From Alistipes sp. (GTDB taxonomy: Bacteria; Bacteroidota; Bacteroidia; Bacteroidales; Rikenellaceae), in the NCBI GenBank assembly GCA_017560425.1, contig JAFZEX010000039.1, positions 1-40,056 on the forward strand: a stretch of 40,056 nt of DNA. The letters run 5' to 3'. The notes under the pieces are model-generated. The model worked only from the letters and a program-made list of their open reading frames with translations. It was not told the origin of the DNA and did no database searches. Positions 1-8,641 of the stretch are shown in pieces. Within the stretch, counting starts at the first letter, position 1; each line of letters begins with the position of its first letter. The position numbers and the translations under genes were made by a program.

Positions 1-297
1 CGCTCCTCCCTAAACTCCTTAAACTCCCTAAACTCCCTATCCTTGCGCTAATTACAGGGGCAGAAGGGGCAAAAAGGGTCACAAGAGTATTATAACCCTT
101 TATGACCCTTTTAGACCTTTATGACCCTTTATGACCTTATGACCTTAGGACCATTAAGATGGTTGCGGACAAATGTCCTATTGGTCCTAAAGGTCTTAAT
201 GGTCTTAATCCTCTACCAATTAATAACTGATGATAGCGCTCTCCCTAAACTCCTTAAACTCTCTAAACTCTCTATCTCTGCGCTTCTCCCATCTATT
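1..297. repeat. Degenerate low-complexity intergenic repeats, no gene
   Basis: This stretch is made of degenerate short-period repeats. Variants of CTAAACTCC/CTTAAACTCC occur at about 5-40 and again at about 240-290, and a CCTTTATGAC-like run occupies about 95-160. Both CTAAACTCC blocks are bordered by a GCGC or GCGCT motif. The only open frame (62 aa) is built from the repeats and has no recognisable features. I see no gene. The same kind of sequence recurs near 8.45, 12.1, 14.8 and 32.65 kb. Confidence 0.7.
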
Positions 298-1482
298 CTA
301 TCTCTCTAAGCCCGACCTCATATCACACTTAAACTCCCTGCCAAAGCGGTCGGTAACGCTAATCGTAATCTCGCTATCGGGCGAGGTGCGCTTGCAGCGG
401 AAATAGTGGCTGTGGGGGTGGGCAGAGCGGCGTAGGCGTTGCATGATGGTGTCGTTGTAATCTGCCTCATTCTCAACATAATAGATGTAGTCGGGGTCGA
501 GAATAGTTATCTGCTCCATAGCACCCATCTTAACGCCATTCTCCGACCACTCAACACGATGTTGATTGTCCCAGCCGATAACCTTCACTACCACATACTC
601 TTCGTTATCCTTAACCTCGCCCTCGTGCCATATTCGTAGCTTTTGCTGCTCCTTGTCAAAGGTGCGGAAGTGCCACTGCCACACGTCATTACGCTCCTCG
701 ATGCATAGCACGCCCGGGGGTGTTCCGTCGGTGCACAATGGGGCAAACCATAGGTTGCCACACACCTGAGCCACGCTATGCTCAATGCTGTTTTTGTCAA
801 GCTCCACCGTGGCATGGCGGTGTCTATGCCCCGTGATAAAGTGAAGCTCATGGCCTCGAAACATGCGCATAATATCTCGGGCGTAGGGCAGCATCTTGCC
901 CTCACGGAAGCTATATGCTGGGGCGTGCATGCATATCGCCACACGCTCATTTTTAGCTATATCTTTAGCCACGCCACGCAACCACTTTTGCTGCTCCTTG
1001 TCAAGCTCTATGGAGTAGTTCTCGTAGCTGTGGTAGAGAATATTATCGAGTAGTATAAAGCGAGTGTCACCAAGTGTAAAGCTCTTATAGCGAGCGCCAA
1101 ACGCTGCTTTGTATGCCTGCTCCTTGGCGCTCTCGTCGCCCTCCGTGTTGCGGTCGTGATCGTGGTTGCCAATGACGGTTATAAGCTCCACGTCGAGGCT
1201 TGAGAAGAGCTCCTTGAGGCGTGGTAAAAAAGCCATATTGTCCCACACCACGTCGCCCGTGATAAGCACTATGATGGGTAGGTTGCTCTTCTGGCGATAC
1301 TCCTTGATAATGAGCTCAATATTAGGTACTACCTCGCGCTCTAAGCGCTCGAACTGCTCCTCGGTTTGTGGCTGTGTGTCGCCCACGACAATAAGGTTAA
1401 AGCCACGCTCCTGTGCCGATGTTGTGGCGATAGAGAGCAGGGTGATGCCGAGTAGAAATATGTATGTTAATAGTTGTTTCAT
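298..1482 (-). CDS. Secreted calcineurin-like metallophosphoesterase
   Basis: Predicted 394-aa exported phosphohydrolase. The N-terminus is a signal peptide (MKQLLTYIF followed by a hydrophobic stretch ending in TTSAQ), so it should act in the periplasm or be envelope-attached. The metal-binding motifs of the calcineurin-like superfamily appear in order: GDTQ, then GDVVWD, GNHDHD, a later MHAP histidine, and GHRHRH. The C-terminal third resembles the extra domain seen in Bacteroidetes metallophosphoesterases. The frame is open further upstream, but that extension would cross the promoter and lacks a signal peptide at its start, so I chose the ATG at 1482. The gene diverges from dnaX. The substrate cannot be told from the sequence; a phosphomonoester or phosphodiester is likely from the family. 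Confidence 0.85.
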   Translation of the reverse strand: MKQLLTYIFLLGITLLSIATTSAQERGFNLIVVGDTQPQTEEQFERLEREVVPNIELIIKEYRQKSNLPIIVLITGDVVWDNMAFLPRLKELFSSLDVELITVIGNHDHDRNTEGDESAKEQAYKAAFGARYKSFTLGDTRFILLDNILYHSYENYSIELDKEQQKWLRGVAKDIAKNERVAICMHAPAYSFREGKMLPYARDIMRMFRGHELHFITGHRHRHATVELDKNSIEHSVAQVCGNLWFAPLCTDGTPPGVLCIEERNDVWQWHFRTFDKEQQKLRIWHEGEVKDNEEYVVVKVIGWDNQHRVEWSENGVKMGAMEQITILDPDYIYYVENEADYNDTIMQRLRRSAHPHSHYFRCKRTSPDSEITISVTDRFGREFKCDMRSGLER

Positions 1483-1486
1483 AGTG

Positions 1487-1494
1487 ACAAAGAT
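1487..1494 (-). promoter_or_regulatory. -7 promoter element of the metallophosphoesterase gene
   Basis: Read on the minus strand this is TATCTTTG, a perfect match to the Bacteroidota -7 consensus TAnnTTTG. Only four bases separate it from the chosen ATG, so the mRNA would be leaderless or nearly so. A perfect 10-bp palindrome, CACTCGAGTG (1516-1525), overlaps where the -33 element would lie. Confidence 0.6.
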
Positions 1495-1570
1495 AGCGCA
1501 AAAATTGTGAAATCGCACTCGAGTGAGTGAAAATAGTGTGCTCGTACGTGCGCATGTGAGAAAATTTTTA

Positions 1571-1578
1571 TATCTTTG
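1571..1578 (+). promoter_or_regulatory. -7 promoter element of dnaX
   Basis: TATCTTTG matches TAnnTTTG exactly and ends seven bases before the dnaX ATG at 1586, which predicts a leaderless or nearly leaderless transcript. No clear TTTG is visible at the -33 distance. This site supports ATG 1586 over the upstream in-frame start at 1523, because translation from 1523 would have to begin upstream of the promoter. Confidence 0.55.
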
Positions 1579-1585
1579 TCGAGTT

Positions 1586-3391
1586 ATGGAGAATTTTGTA
1601 GTATCAGCACGTAAGTATCGCCCTGCAACCTTTGCTTCGGTTGTGGGACAGCGACATATCACATCGACGCTCAAGAATGCTATCGAGCGTGGTCAGCTGG
1701 CGCATGCCTACCTCTTCTGCGGTCCTCGTGGCGTGGGTAAGACAACATGTGCCCGCATCTTTGCCAAGGCTATCAACTGCCAGAATCCTCAGCATGGCGA
1801 GGCTTGCAACGAGTGCGAGTCGTGCCGTTCGTTTAATGAGGGTCGCTCGCTCAATGTTCACGAGCTCGATGCTGCATCAAACAACTCGGTAGATGATATT
1901 CGTAACCTTATCGAGCAGGTGAGAATTATCCCTCAGCAGGGTAGCTATTCGGTGTTCGTCATCGACGAGGTGCATATGCTCTCGGCAGCAGCCTTCAACG
2001 CCTTTTTGAAGACCTTGGAGGAGCCACCACACCACGCAATATTTATCCTTGCAACAACCGAGAAGCATAAGATTATCCCAACGATCATATCACGTTGTCA
2101 GATCTATGACTTTAACCGTATTCGTGTTGAGGATGGCGTGGAGTATCTCCGATATATCGCAACAAAGGAGGGTGTCGAGGCCGACGACGAGGCGCTAAAC
2201 CTTATCTCGCACAAGGCTGATGGCGGTATGCGTGATGCCCTGTCTATGTTCGACAAGGCGGTGTCGTTCTGCGGCAACAAGCTTAGCTATAAGGATGTTG
2301 CGGCAACGCTCAACGTCCTCGACTACGACACCTACTTCTCGGCAACAGATATGCTCCTTGCGGGACGCTATGTCGATGCCTTGATGCTCTTTGACCAGGT
2401 GCTCAGCCGTGGCTTCTCGCCTCAGGTCTTTATCTCGGGACTTAATGCCCATATGCGTGACTTGCTCATGTCGAAGGGCCCTGCTATCTCGCTTGTCGAG
2501 TTTACGGGTAGTCTGGTCGAGCGATATAAGGAGCAGGCGGCACGTTGTGACGAGGCGTTCTTGTTTGGCGCTATATCGCTACTCACCGAGGCTGATGGCA
2601 AGATACGACAGTCGTCAAATCAGCGTCTGCTTGTTGAACTGGGACTCATGAAGATTGCGGGTCTCGGTCAAAAAAAAAATGACGAGGTAGCATCGCTCAG
2701 CCTTGAGGTTGATGTGCCACTGCCCGAGTTGCAGCCCGCACAACAACCAACTTCCGCACAGCAACCAGCGCCTGTGGCACAACCAGCACCACAGCCAGCA
2801 CCACAGCCCGTTGCACAGCCTGTTGCGCCACAACCAACTGAGTCAGCGCCCGTGCCACAGCCTACGCCAGCGCCCCAACCAGCGCCCGTGGTCGAGGAGC
2901 GTCCAGCCGAGGTGGTAGCGCCACGTGTTGCAACACCACGTAGCCGACGCATGGGAATGTCGATTGGTGCATTGCTCTCGGAGGAGGTAAACACCAAGGC
3001 TAAGGGCGAGGTGCACGACGTTGTTGAGGAGGTAGATCCCAACTGCGAGGCGAAGCTAACGGCTATCAAGGCTCAGTTTGTGGAGATACTGTCGAAAGGT
3101 CGTATGCGTTATGTTCCCGTCTTCGAGACGATGACCGTCAGCGATAGGGTGGTGCGTGTTGTGGTTCCCTCACGTGAGCTCTTCGAGGAGATTATGCGTG
3201 ACAAGCTCGAGTGGCTAAAGGAGATTCAGAAGCTTGCAGGGTTGAAGTGTAGTATCGACCTCGAGGTGATTGTCAATGAGGCGGTGCGCATTGCTCGCCC
3301 AATTACGATTGAGGATCGCCTACGCCACCTTGTGGGCAAGAACGAGCGACTCAAAGAGATGATCGAGACGCTTGTGCTTGATGCAGAGTAA
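1586..3391 (+). CDS. dnaX: DNA polymerase III subunit tau (and probably gamma)
   Basis: Clamp-loader ATPase that opens the sliding clamp and tethers the replicative polymerases. The protein is 601 aa from ATG 1586. Visible features are the N-terminal KYRPATF motif, Walker A GPRGVGKT (46-53), the zinc-binding cysteines C65, C74, C77 and C80, Walker B VIDEVH (about 125-130), the SRC arginine-finger motif, and clamp-loader domains to about residue 360. A Pro/Gln/Ala-rich linker (about 380-440) and a C-terminal tau-specific domain follow. At residues 362-365 the codons CAA AAA AAA AAT form a run of ten A residues, with immediate stops in both other frames, so a roughly 365-aa gamma-like form is plausible. 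tyrS follows 35 bases downstream. Confidence 0.95.
   Translation: MENFVVSARKYRPATFASVVGQRHITSTLKNAIERGQLAHAYLFCGPRGVGKTTCARIFAKAINCQNPQHGEACNECESCRSFNEGRSLNVHELDAASNNSVDDIRNLIEQVRIIPQQGSYSVFVIDEVHMLSAAAFNAFLKTLEEPPHHAIFILATTEKHKIIPTIISRCQIYDFNRIRVEDGVEYLRYIATKEGVEADDEALNLISHKADGGMRDALSMFDKAVSFCGNKLSYKDVAATLNVLDYDTYFSATDMLLAGRYVDALMLFDQVLSRGFSPQVFISGLNAHMRDLLMSKGPAISLVEFTGSLVERYKEQAARCDEAFLFGAISLLTEADGKIRQSSNQRLLVELGLMKIAGLGQKKNDEVASLSLEVDVPLPELQPAQQPTSAQQPAPVAQPAPQPAPQPVAQPVAPQPTESAPVPQPTPAPQPAPVVEERPAEVVAPRVATPRSRRMGMSIGALLSEEVNTKAKGEVHDVVEEVDPNCEAKLTAIKAQFVEILSKGRMRYVPVFETMTVSDRVVRVVVPSRELFEEIMRDKLEWLKEIQKLAGLKCSIDLEVIVNEAVRIARPITIEDRLRHLVGKNERLKEMIETLVLDAE
2670..2679 (+). promoter_or_regulatory. 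dnaX: A10 slippage or frameshift site within dnaX
   Basis: Ten consecutive A residues lie exactly at the boundary between the clamp-loader domains and the proline-rich linker. The frame read is CAA AAA AAA AAT GAC. One added A, or a -1 ribosomal shift, gives AAA TGA (stop). One lost A gives ATG ACG AGG TAG (stop). The arrangement resembles the known dnaX sites of Escherichia coli (ribosomal -1 frameshift) and Thermus thermophilus (transcriptional slippage on A9). Confidence 0.6.
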
Positions 3392-3426
3392 TTTAGAACG
3401 AATATAAACAAAAAATATAAGTACTT

Positions 3427-4719
3427 ATGAAGAATTTTATTGAGGAGCTCGAGTGGCGTGGTATGATCCATACCGTGATGCCAGGAGCTAAAGAGGAGCT
3501 TGAGAAGGGTATGGCTTCGGCATACCTCGGCATCGACCCAACTGCCGACTCATTGCATATTGGTCACTTGGTGGGTGTAATGATTTTGAAGCACTTCCAG
3601 ATGTGTGGTCACCGTCCTATCGCCTTGATTGGTGGTGCTACGGGTATGATTGGCGACCCATCGGGTAAGTCGCAGGAGCGTAACCTCCTCGACGAGGCAA
3701 CCCTCCGCCACAACCAGGAGGCTATCAAGGCGCAGCTTGCTAAGCTCATCGACTTCGACTCTGAGGCAGACAACCGTGCCTTGTTGGTGAACAACTACGA
3801 TTGGATGAAGCAGTTCTCATTCCTCGACTTTGCTCGTGACATCGGTAAGTGCATCACCGTGAACTACATGATGGCTAAGGACTCTGTTAAGAAGCGCTTC
3901 AATGGCGAGGGCGACGGTATGTCGTTTACTGAGTTTACCTACCAGCTATTGCAGGGCTACGACTTCTTGCACCTCTACCAGGAGCACGGCTGTAAGTTCC
4001 AGCTTGGTGGTGCCGACCAGTGGGGTAACATCACCACAGGTACGGAGCTTATCCGTCGTAAGCTCGGCTCTGAGGCTGAGGCATTTGCCATCACTTGCCC
4101 ACTTATCACCAAGGCCGATGGCACTAAGTTTGGTAAGACCGAGTCGGGCAACGTATGGCTCGATGCTCGCTACACCTCGCCATATAAGTTCTACCAGTTC
4201 TGGCTAAACGTGAGCGACGACGACGCTAAGCGCTACATCAAGATCTTCACGCTGCTCAACCGTGAGACTATCGACTCGCTTATCAAGGAGCACGACGAGG
4301 CCCCACACCTCCGCATCTTGCAGAAGCGCCTTGCCGAGATTCTTACCGAGACTATCCACTCACGCGAGGAGTTGGAGAAGGCTCAGGCAGCAACCAACAT
4401 CTTGTTTGGCAACGCTACCTCTGAGGCGTTGCGCTCGTTGGACGAGGCTACATTGTTGCAGGTGTTTGAGGGTGTTCCTCAGTTCTCAATCTCTCGTGAC
4501 AACCTCGACAAGGCGTTCGTAGACATCGTTGCCGAGGTATGCAAGGTATTCCCATCTAAGGGCGAGTGCCGTAAGATGGTGCAGGGTGGTGGCGTTCAGC
4601 TCAACAAGGAGAAGGTGGCTGATGCTCAGCGCCCCGTTGTCGAGGCTGACCTTATCGCTGGCAAGTACTTGCTCGTGCAGAAGGGCAAGAAGAACTACTT
4701 CCTAATTACTGTTGAGTAA
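3427..4719 (+). CDS. tyrS: Tyrosyl-tRNA synthetase
   Basis: Class I aminoacyl-tRNA synthetase that charges tRNA-Tyr, 430 aa, a normal length. The signature LHIGHLVG stands in the HIGH position (about residue 40), followed by the tyrosine-pocket region GGADQWGN and a KMSKS-type loop read as [10 protein letters not shown]. The C-terminal ~70 residues ([17 protein letters not shown]...) form the S4-like RNA-binding domain. Codon use is strongly biased (AAG, AAC, CGT/CGC), as expected for a highly expressed gene. It lies 35 bases after dnaX and overlaps or abuts folB, so the three may be co-transcribed. Confidence 0.97.
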   Translation: MKNFIEELEWRGMIHTVMPGAKEELEKGMASAYLGIDPTADSLHIGHLVGVMILKHFQMCGHRPIALIGGATGMIGDPSGKSQERNLLDEATLRHNQEAIKAQLAKLIDFDSEADNRALLVNNYDWMKQFSFLDFARDIGKCITVNYMMAKDSVKKRFNGEGDGMSFTEFTYQLLQGYDFLHLYQEHGCKFQLGGADQWGNITTGTELIRRKLGSEAEAFAITCPLITKADGTKFGKTESGNVWLDARYTSPYKFYQFWLNVSDDDAKRYIKIFTLLNRETIDSLIKEHDEAPHLRILQKRLAEILTETIHSREELEKAQAATNILFGNATSEALRSLDEATLLQVFEGVPQFSISRDNLDKAFVDIVAEVCKVFPSKGECRKMVQGGGVQLNKEKVADAQRPVVEADLIAGKYLLVQKGKKNYFLITVE

Positions 4720-5080
4720 GGTGAATCCGATATACACAATCCGCCTCGACGGCATATTTTTGCGTGCCTACCACGGCTGCTACGACCTTGAGCAGCAGGT
4801 GGGCAACCGCTTTCGTGTCGATTTGGCGATACGTACACCCTTGGGCAATCTACCCAAGAGCGACGATGTGCGTGAGGCTGTGAACTACCTCACCGTCTAC
4901 GAGATTGTTGAGCGCACCATGCAGCGTACGCAGCGCACCATCGAGGCGGCAGCAACCAACATTATCGAGGCTGTTAAGGAGGCATTCCCCGAGATTATTG
5001 AGGTGGAGTGCACCGTGTCGAAGCTCGCACCGCCCCTCGGAGGCAAGATTGACAGGGTAAGCGTAACACTTATTGGATAA
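4712..5080 (+). CDS. folB: Dihydroneopterin aldolase
   Basis: Folate-pathway enzyme that cleaves 7,8-dihydroneopterin to 6-hydroxymethyl-dihydropterin and glycolaldehyde. The protein is 122 aa, typical of FolB. Family features are [12 protein letters not shown] near the N-terminus, the [10 protein letters not shown] helix, and the C-terminal segment [17 protein letters not shown] that carries the conserved catalytic lysine region. There is no ATG: the start is either TTG 4712, overlapping the end of tyrS by 8 bases, or GTG 4721, three codons later. Translational coupling to tyrS is likely. The next gene begins 10 bases after the stop. Confidence 0.88.
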   Translation: MSKVNPIYTIRLDGIFLRAYHGCYDLEQQVGNRFRVDLAIRTPLGNLPKSDDVREAVNYLTVYEIVERTMQRTQRTIEAAATNIIEAVKEAFPEIIEVECTVSKLAPPLGGKIDRVSVTLIG

Positions 5081-5090
5081 AAACAAAATT

Positions 5091-6554
5091 ATGGCTAATA
5101 CAGAAAATCGTGGCGGCTTCGGTGGTAAGCTCGCTGCAATCCTCGCCGCCGCAGGCTCGGCTATCGGCCTCGGCAACATTTGGCGATTTCCATATATCAC
5201 ATCGGAGCATGGTGGCGGTGCCTTCATTCTCATCTACTTGGGCTGTATCCTCTTCCTGGGCCTTCCGCTGCTCATCGCTGAGTTTGCCGTGGGTCACAAC
5301 TCGAAGTGCAACCCTATAGATGCCTTTGCCAAGATCCGCAAGGGCTGGGGTTGGCTTGGTGCTGCGGGCCTCATCTCGGTATTCCTTATCATGGGTTACT
5401 ACTTCGTGATCTCGGGCTGGACGCTGAACTATGCTATCGCCTCGGCAACAAACTCTATCGGTGGTGACTTTGGTGGCTTCTTCACAAGCTTCACCACGGC
5501 AACGTGGGCTCCGCTCATCTTCACCTACATCTTCATCTTGCTCAACCACTTCATCATCATTGGTGGTGTGCAGGGTGGTATCGAGAAGGCTTCAAAGGTG
5601 ATGATGCCCCTCCTCTTCGCCATTCTCATCATCTTGGTAGTCTACTCGTTGTGGCTGCCCGAGGGTCGTGAGGCGTTGGTAAATGTCTTCACCCCCGACT
5701 TTACAAAGGTGTCGGGCAAGACCTTCCTCGATGCTATGGGTCAGGCATTCTTTACCCTCTCGGTGGGTATGGGCGCTATGCTTATCTACGGCTCGTACTT
5801 TACTAAGGGCACTAAGATTGCGGGCTCGGCAATCAGCGTGGTGTCGCTCGACACGCTTGTGGCGCTCACCGCCGCAGTCATCATCTTCTCGGCAGGTGTC
5901 GAGAACGAGAGCGGCATGCAGCTCGCATTTGTTGCTATGCCTAAGGTCTTCTCGGCAATGCCTTTTGGCAACTTCTGGGCTATGCTCTTCTTCTTGCTGT
6001 TGGGTCTTGCTGCCTTGTCATCAACAATATCTATGCACGAGGCTGTAACAACCTACTTCGTCGAGAAGCGAGGTATGTCACGAGGTAAGGGTGCTCTTAT
6101 CGTTACCATTGGCGCCATGCTCTTGGCTACGGCAGCGTCGTTGTCGCTTGGCGCATGGAGCGACATTAAAGTTGCGGGCATGAACATCTTTGCTCTGCTC
6201 GACAACTTCACAGCCATTGTCATGCTACCACTCCTTGGCATCTTCACCGCCATCTTCGTGGGCTGGATATGGAAGAGGGAGGATATGCGTGCCGAGCTTA
6301 CGGCGGAGGGCGGCGTAGACAAGGCCACCTATCCCGTTATCCGCTTCCTCCTACGCTGGGTATGCCCCGTGTTGGTGAGCGTGGTATTTGTGTTTGGCAT
6401 CGCCGACTTTGCTCGCAGTCTTGCCAAGCCTGAGGCAGAGCCTAAGCTCAAGGCAGAGAGTGTTGAGCTCAAGGTTATGGGCGTTGAGGAGGGTGTTCCT
6501 GCCTCGGCAGAGCCTCTCGAGCATGTCGTTATCAATGTTGTAGAAACCGAATAA
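5091..6554 (+). CDS. Sodium-dependent symporter of the NSS/SNF family
   Basis: Inner-membrane sodium-coupled transporter, 487 aa, with about 11-12 hydrophobic segments. The N-terminal signature is clear: [19 protein letters not shown] followed by IWRFPYI, which forms the sodium and substrate site of this LeuT-fold family. The C-terminal ~60 residues are hydrophilic and Glu/Lys-rich. I chose ATG 5091 rather than TTG 5073 because the latter overlaps folB and adds an uncharacteristic leader. Bacterial relatives carry amino acids, often aromatic ones (TnaT, Tyt1, MhsT). The adjacent tyrS is weakly compatible with tyrosine transport, but the substrate is an inference. Confidence 0.9.
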   Translation: MANTENRGGFGGKLAAILAAAGSAIGLGNIWRFPYITSEHGGGAFILIYLGCILFLGLPLLIAEFAVGHNSKCNPIDAFAKIRKGWGWLGAAGLISVFLIMGYYFVISGWTLNYAIASATNSIGGDFGGFFTSFTTATWAPLIFTYIFILLNHFIIIGGVQGGIEKASKVMMPLLFAILIILVVYSLWLPEGREALVNVFTPDFTKVSGKTFLDAMGQAFFTLSVGMGAMLIYGSYFTKGTKIAGSAISVVSLDTLVALTAAVIIFSAGVENESGMQLAFVAMPKVFSAMPFGNFWAMLFFLLLGLAALSSTISMHEAVTTYFVEKRGMSRGKGALIVTIGAMLLATAASLSLGAWSDIKVAGMNIFALLDNFTAIVMLPLLGIFTAIFVGWIWKREDMRAELTAEGGVDKATYPVIRFLLRWVCPVLVSVVFVFGIADFARSLAKPEAEPKLKAESVELKVMGVEEGVPASAEPLEHVVINVVETE

Positions 6555-6579
6555 AACTAATATAAAACCAAAGAAAATT

Positions 6580-8193
6580 ATGGCAGACTTTATCTACCAG
6601 GAGCCGTTTCCTATCCAGGAGGATAAGACGGAGTATCGTCTTTTGACGAAGGACTATGTTAAGGTTGTCGAGTGTGATGGCCGCAAGATTTTGAAGGTTG
6701 ATCCTAAGGGCCTTGAGCTCTTGGCTAAGGAGGCATATGCAGATGTGTCGTTCTACCTTCGTGCCTCACACCTCCAGAAGTTGGCTAACATCCTCGAGGA
6801 TCCAGAGGCTACCGACAACGACAAGTTTGTAGCATACACCATGCTCATGAACCAGTGCGTAGCTGCTGAGGGCGAGTTGCCAACATGCCAGGATACAGGT
6901 ACAGCAATCTGTATCGGTCACAAGGGCGAGGACGTATACACAGGCGCTAACGATGCTGAGTGTATCTCATGTGGTGTGTACGAGACCTACAAGGAGCGTA
7001 ACCTTCGCTACTCACAGGTTGTGCCTTTCACCATGACCGAGGAGAAGAACTCAGCAACCAACCTTCCAGCACAGATCGACATCTACGCAGGTCACCCAGG
7101 CATGGAGTACGAGTTCTTGTTCATCACTAAGGGTGGTGGCTCGGCAAACAAGACCTTCCTCTACCAGCAGACCAAGGCTCTGCTTAACGAGAAGTCGCTC
7201 ACCGAGTTCATCAAGAAGCATATCTTGGATCTCGGCACATCGGCATGTCCTCCATACCACCTTGCACTCTGCATCGGCGGCACATCGGCAGAGATGTGTC
7301 TTTCAACAGTGAAGAAGGCATCTGCGGGCTACCTCGACGAGCTTCCAACATCTGGTAACGAGGGCGGTCGCTGCTTCCGTGACTTGGAGTGGGAGGCTAA
7401 GGTGCAGAAGATCTGCCAGGAGATTGGCCTCGGCGCACAGTTTGGTGGCAAGTACTACGTTCACGACGTGCGTGTTATCCGTGCTCCACGCCACGCAGCA
7501 TCATGTCCGGTGGCTATCGGCGTTAGCTGCTCTGCCGACCGTAACATCAAGGCTAAGATCACCCCTGAGGGTATCTTCCTCGAGCAGTTGGAGAAGAACC
7601 CAGCACGCTTCCTCCCAGCTCAGGCTCCAGCAATGTCGCCAGCAGTAGATATCGACCTTGACGAGGGTATGGACAAGGTACGTGAGATCTTGTCGAAGTA
7701 TCCTATCAAGACTCGCCTAAACCTCAAGGGTACGTTGGTTGTTGCTCGTGACATCGCTCACGCTCGCATCAAGCAGATGCTCGACGAGGGTAAGCCTATG
7801 CCTGACTACTTCAAGAACCACCCTGTATACTATGCAGGTCCTGCAAAGACTCCTCAGGGCATGGCTTCAGGCTCATTTGGCCCAACCACAGCGGGTCGTA
7901 TGGACTCTTACGTAGACCTCTTCCAGAAGGCTGGTGGCTCTATGGTGATGGTTGCTAAGGGTAACCGCTCACAGCAGGTGACCGACGCTTGTAAGAACAA
8001 CGGCGGCTTCTACCTTGGCTCTATCGGTGGTCCTGCAGCTATCCTCGCTAAGAACTCAATCAAGAAGGTCGAGGTAGTAGACTTCGAGGAGCTCGGCATG
8101 GAGGCAGTACGTAAGATCTACGTTGAGAACTTCCCAGCCTTCATCATCGTTGATGATAAGGGTAATGATTTCTTTGCCGACTTCGCACATTAA
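6580..8193 (+). CDS. Fumarate hydratase, class I (iron-sulfur)
   Basis: Oxygen-sensitive [4Fe-4S] fumarase interconverting fumarate and malate in the cytoplasm, used in the reductive succinate branch in Bacteroidales. The protein is 537 aa, the usual length for single-chain class I enzymes with fused alpha and beta domains. Cluster-ligand motifs include [13 protein letters not shown] (first Cys about 103) and [12 protein letters not shown]. The C-terminal beta domain carries [15 protein letters not shown] and [15 protein letters not shown]. Codon use is that of a highly expressed gene. It begins 25 bases after the transporter and is followed by a tandem hairpin repeat. Confidence 0.96.
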   Translation: MADFIYQEPFPIQEDKTEYRLLTKDYVKVVECDGRKILKVDPKGLELLAKEAYADVSFYLRASHLQKLANILEDPEATDNDKFVAYTMLMNQCVAAEGELPTCQDTGTAICIGHKGEDVYTGANDAECISCGVYETYKERNLRYSQVVPFTMTEEKNSATNLPAQIDIYAGHPGMEYEFLFITKGGGSANKTFLYQQTKALLNEKSLTEFIKKHILDLGTSACPPYHLALCIGGTSAEMCLSTVKKASAGYLDELPTSGNEGGRCFRDLEWEAKVQKICQEIGLGAQFGGKYYVHDVRVIRAPRHAASCPVAIGVSCSADRNIKAKITPEGIFLEQLEKNPARFLPAQAPAMSPAVDIDLDEGMDKVREILSKYPIKTRLNLKGTLVVARDIAHARIKQMLDEGKPMPDYFKNHPVYYAGPAKTPQGMASGSFGPTTAGRMDSYVDLFQKAGGSMVMVAKGNRSQQVTDACKNNGGFYLGSIGGPAAILAKNSIKKVEVVDFEELGMEAVRKIYVENFPAFIIVDDKGNDFFADFAH

Positions 8194-8200
8194 AATTGTA

Positions 8201-8315
8201 TAGCGGGGTTATTTTGGCGTCTTGCTTGAGTGTGAAATCCTCACATACGCATAGTATGCTGCGGTTTCACACTCGGCGACAATCCACCAAACTAACCCCA
8301 CTCTCCAATTTTAAT
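8201..8315 (+). repeat. 115-bp hairpin repeat, copy 1
   Basis: First of two direct copies 126 bp apart, starting 7 bases after the fumarase stop. The unit folds into one long hairpin. The outer arms are GGGGTTA..TTTGG and CCAAA..TAACCCC, the middle stem is GAGTGTGAAA/TTTCACACTC, and the inner stem is CATAC/GTATG around loop GCATA. The internal loop strands are TCCTCA and CTGCGG. A similar architecture with different stem sequence lies at 38301-38420. Confidence 0.9.
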
Positions 8316-8326
8316 TGTTGTGCGGG

Positions 8327-8441
8327 TAGCGAGGTTATTTCGGCGTCTTGCTTGAGTGTGAAATCCTCACATACGCATAGTATGCTGCGGTTTCACACTC
8401 GGCGACAATCCACCAAACTAACCCCACTCTCCAATTTTAAT
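8327..8441 (+). repeat. 115-bp hairpin repeat, copy 2
   Basis: Second direct copy, differing from copy 1 at only two positions near its left end (GCGGGG to GCGAGG, TTTTGG to TTTCGG). The near identity points to recent tandem duplication or gene conversion. The copies are joined by 11 bases (TGTTGTGCGGG). An apparent 98-aa open frame across both copies comes from the repeat itself and is not a gene. Confidence 0.9.
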
Positions 8442-8449
8442 CTTATAGA

Positions 8450-8641
8450 GAGATTAGGGAGTTTAGTGAATTTAAGGAACATAGGGATTTAGGGGTATGG
8501 GTAATGCTCCCTAAATTCCTTATATTCCTTAAAATCCTTAACTTCACAAATTCATTTTAATCACCGCACTATTCTGCTGCGATAGCAATAAAACGCCATG
8601 CCGAGGCGTTAAAAAAATATCGGGAGAATAACAATTAGAAG
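8450..8641. repeat. Degenerate GGGATTTAG/CCTTAAATTCC runs and a small hairpin before batD
   Basis: Positions 8450-8545 hold short degenerate purine runs (GGAGTTTAG, GAATTTAAGG) followed by their complements (CTCCCTAAATTCC, TTCCTTAAAATCC), so the block as a whole can pair with itself. A short hairpin, AACGCC-N7-GGCGTT flanked by A residues, lies at about 8591-8611. I see no clear promoter for batD and no gene. Confidence 0.6.

Noticed and set aside
8196-8492. 98-aa open frame after fumarase
   Set aside because: It is made of the two 115-bp hairpin copies read in frame, so its protein simply repeats itself. No promoter or domain.
8588-8616. AACGCC/GGCGTT hairpin as a fumarase terminator
   Set aside because: It is followed by A residues on the plus strand rather than T residues, and it lies 400 bases from the stop codon.
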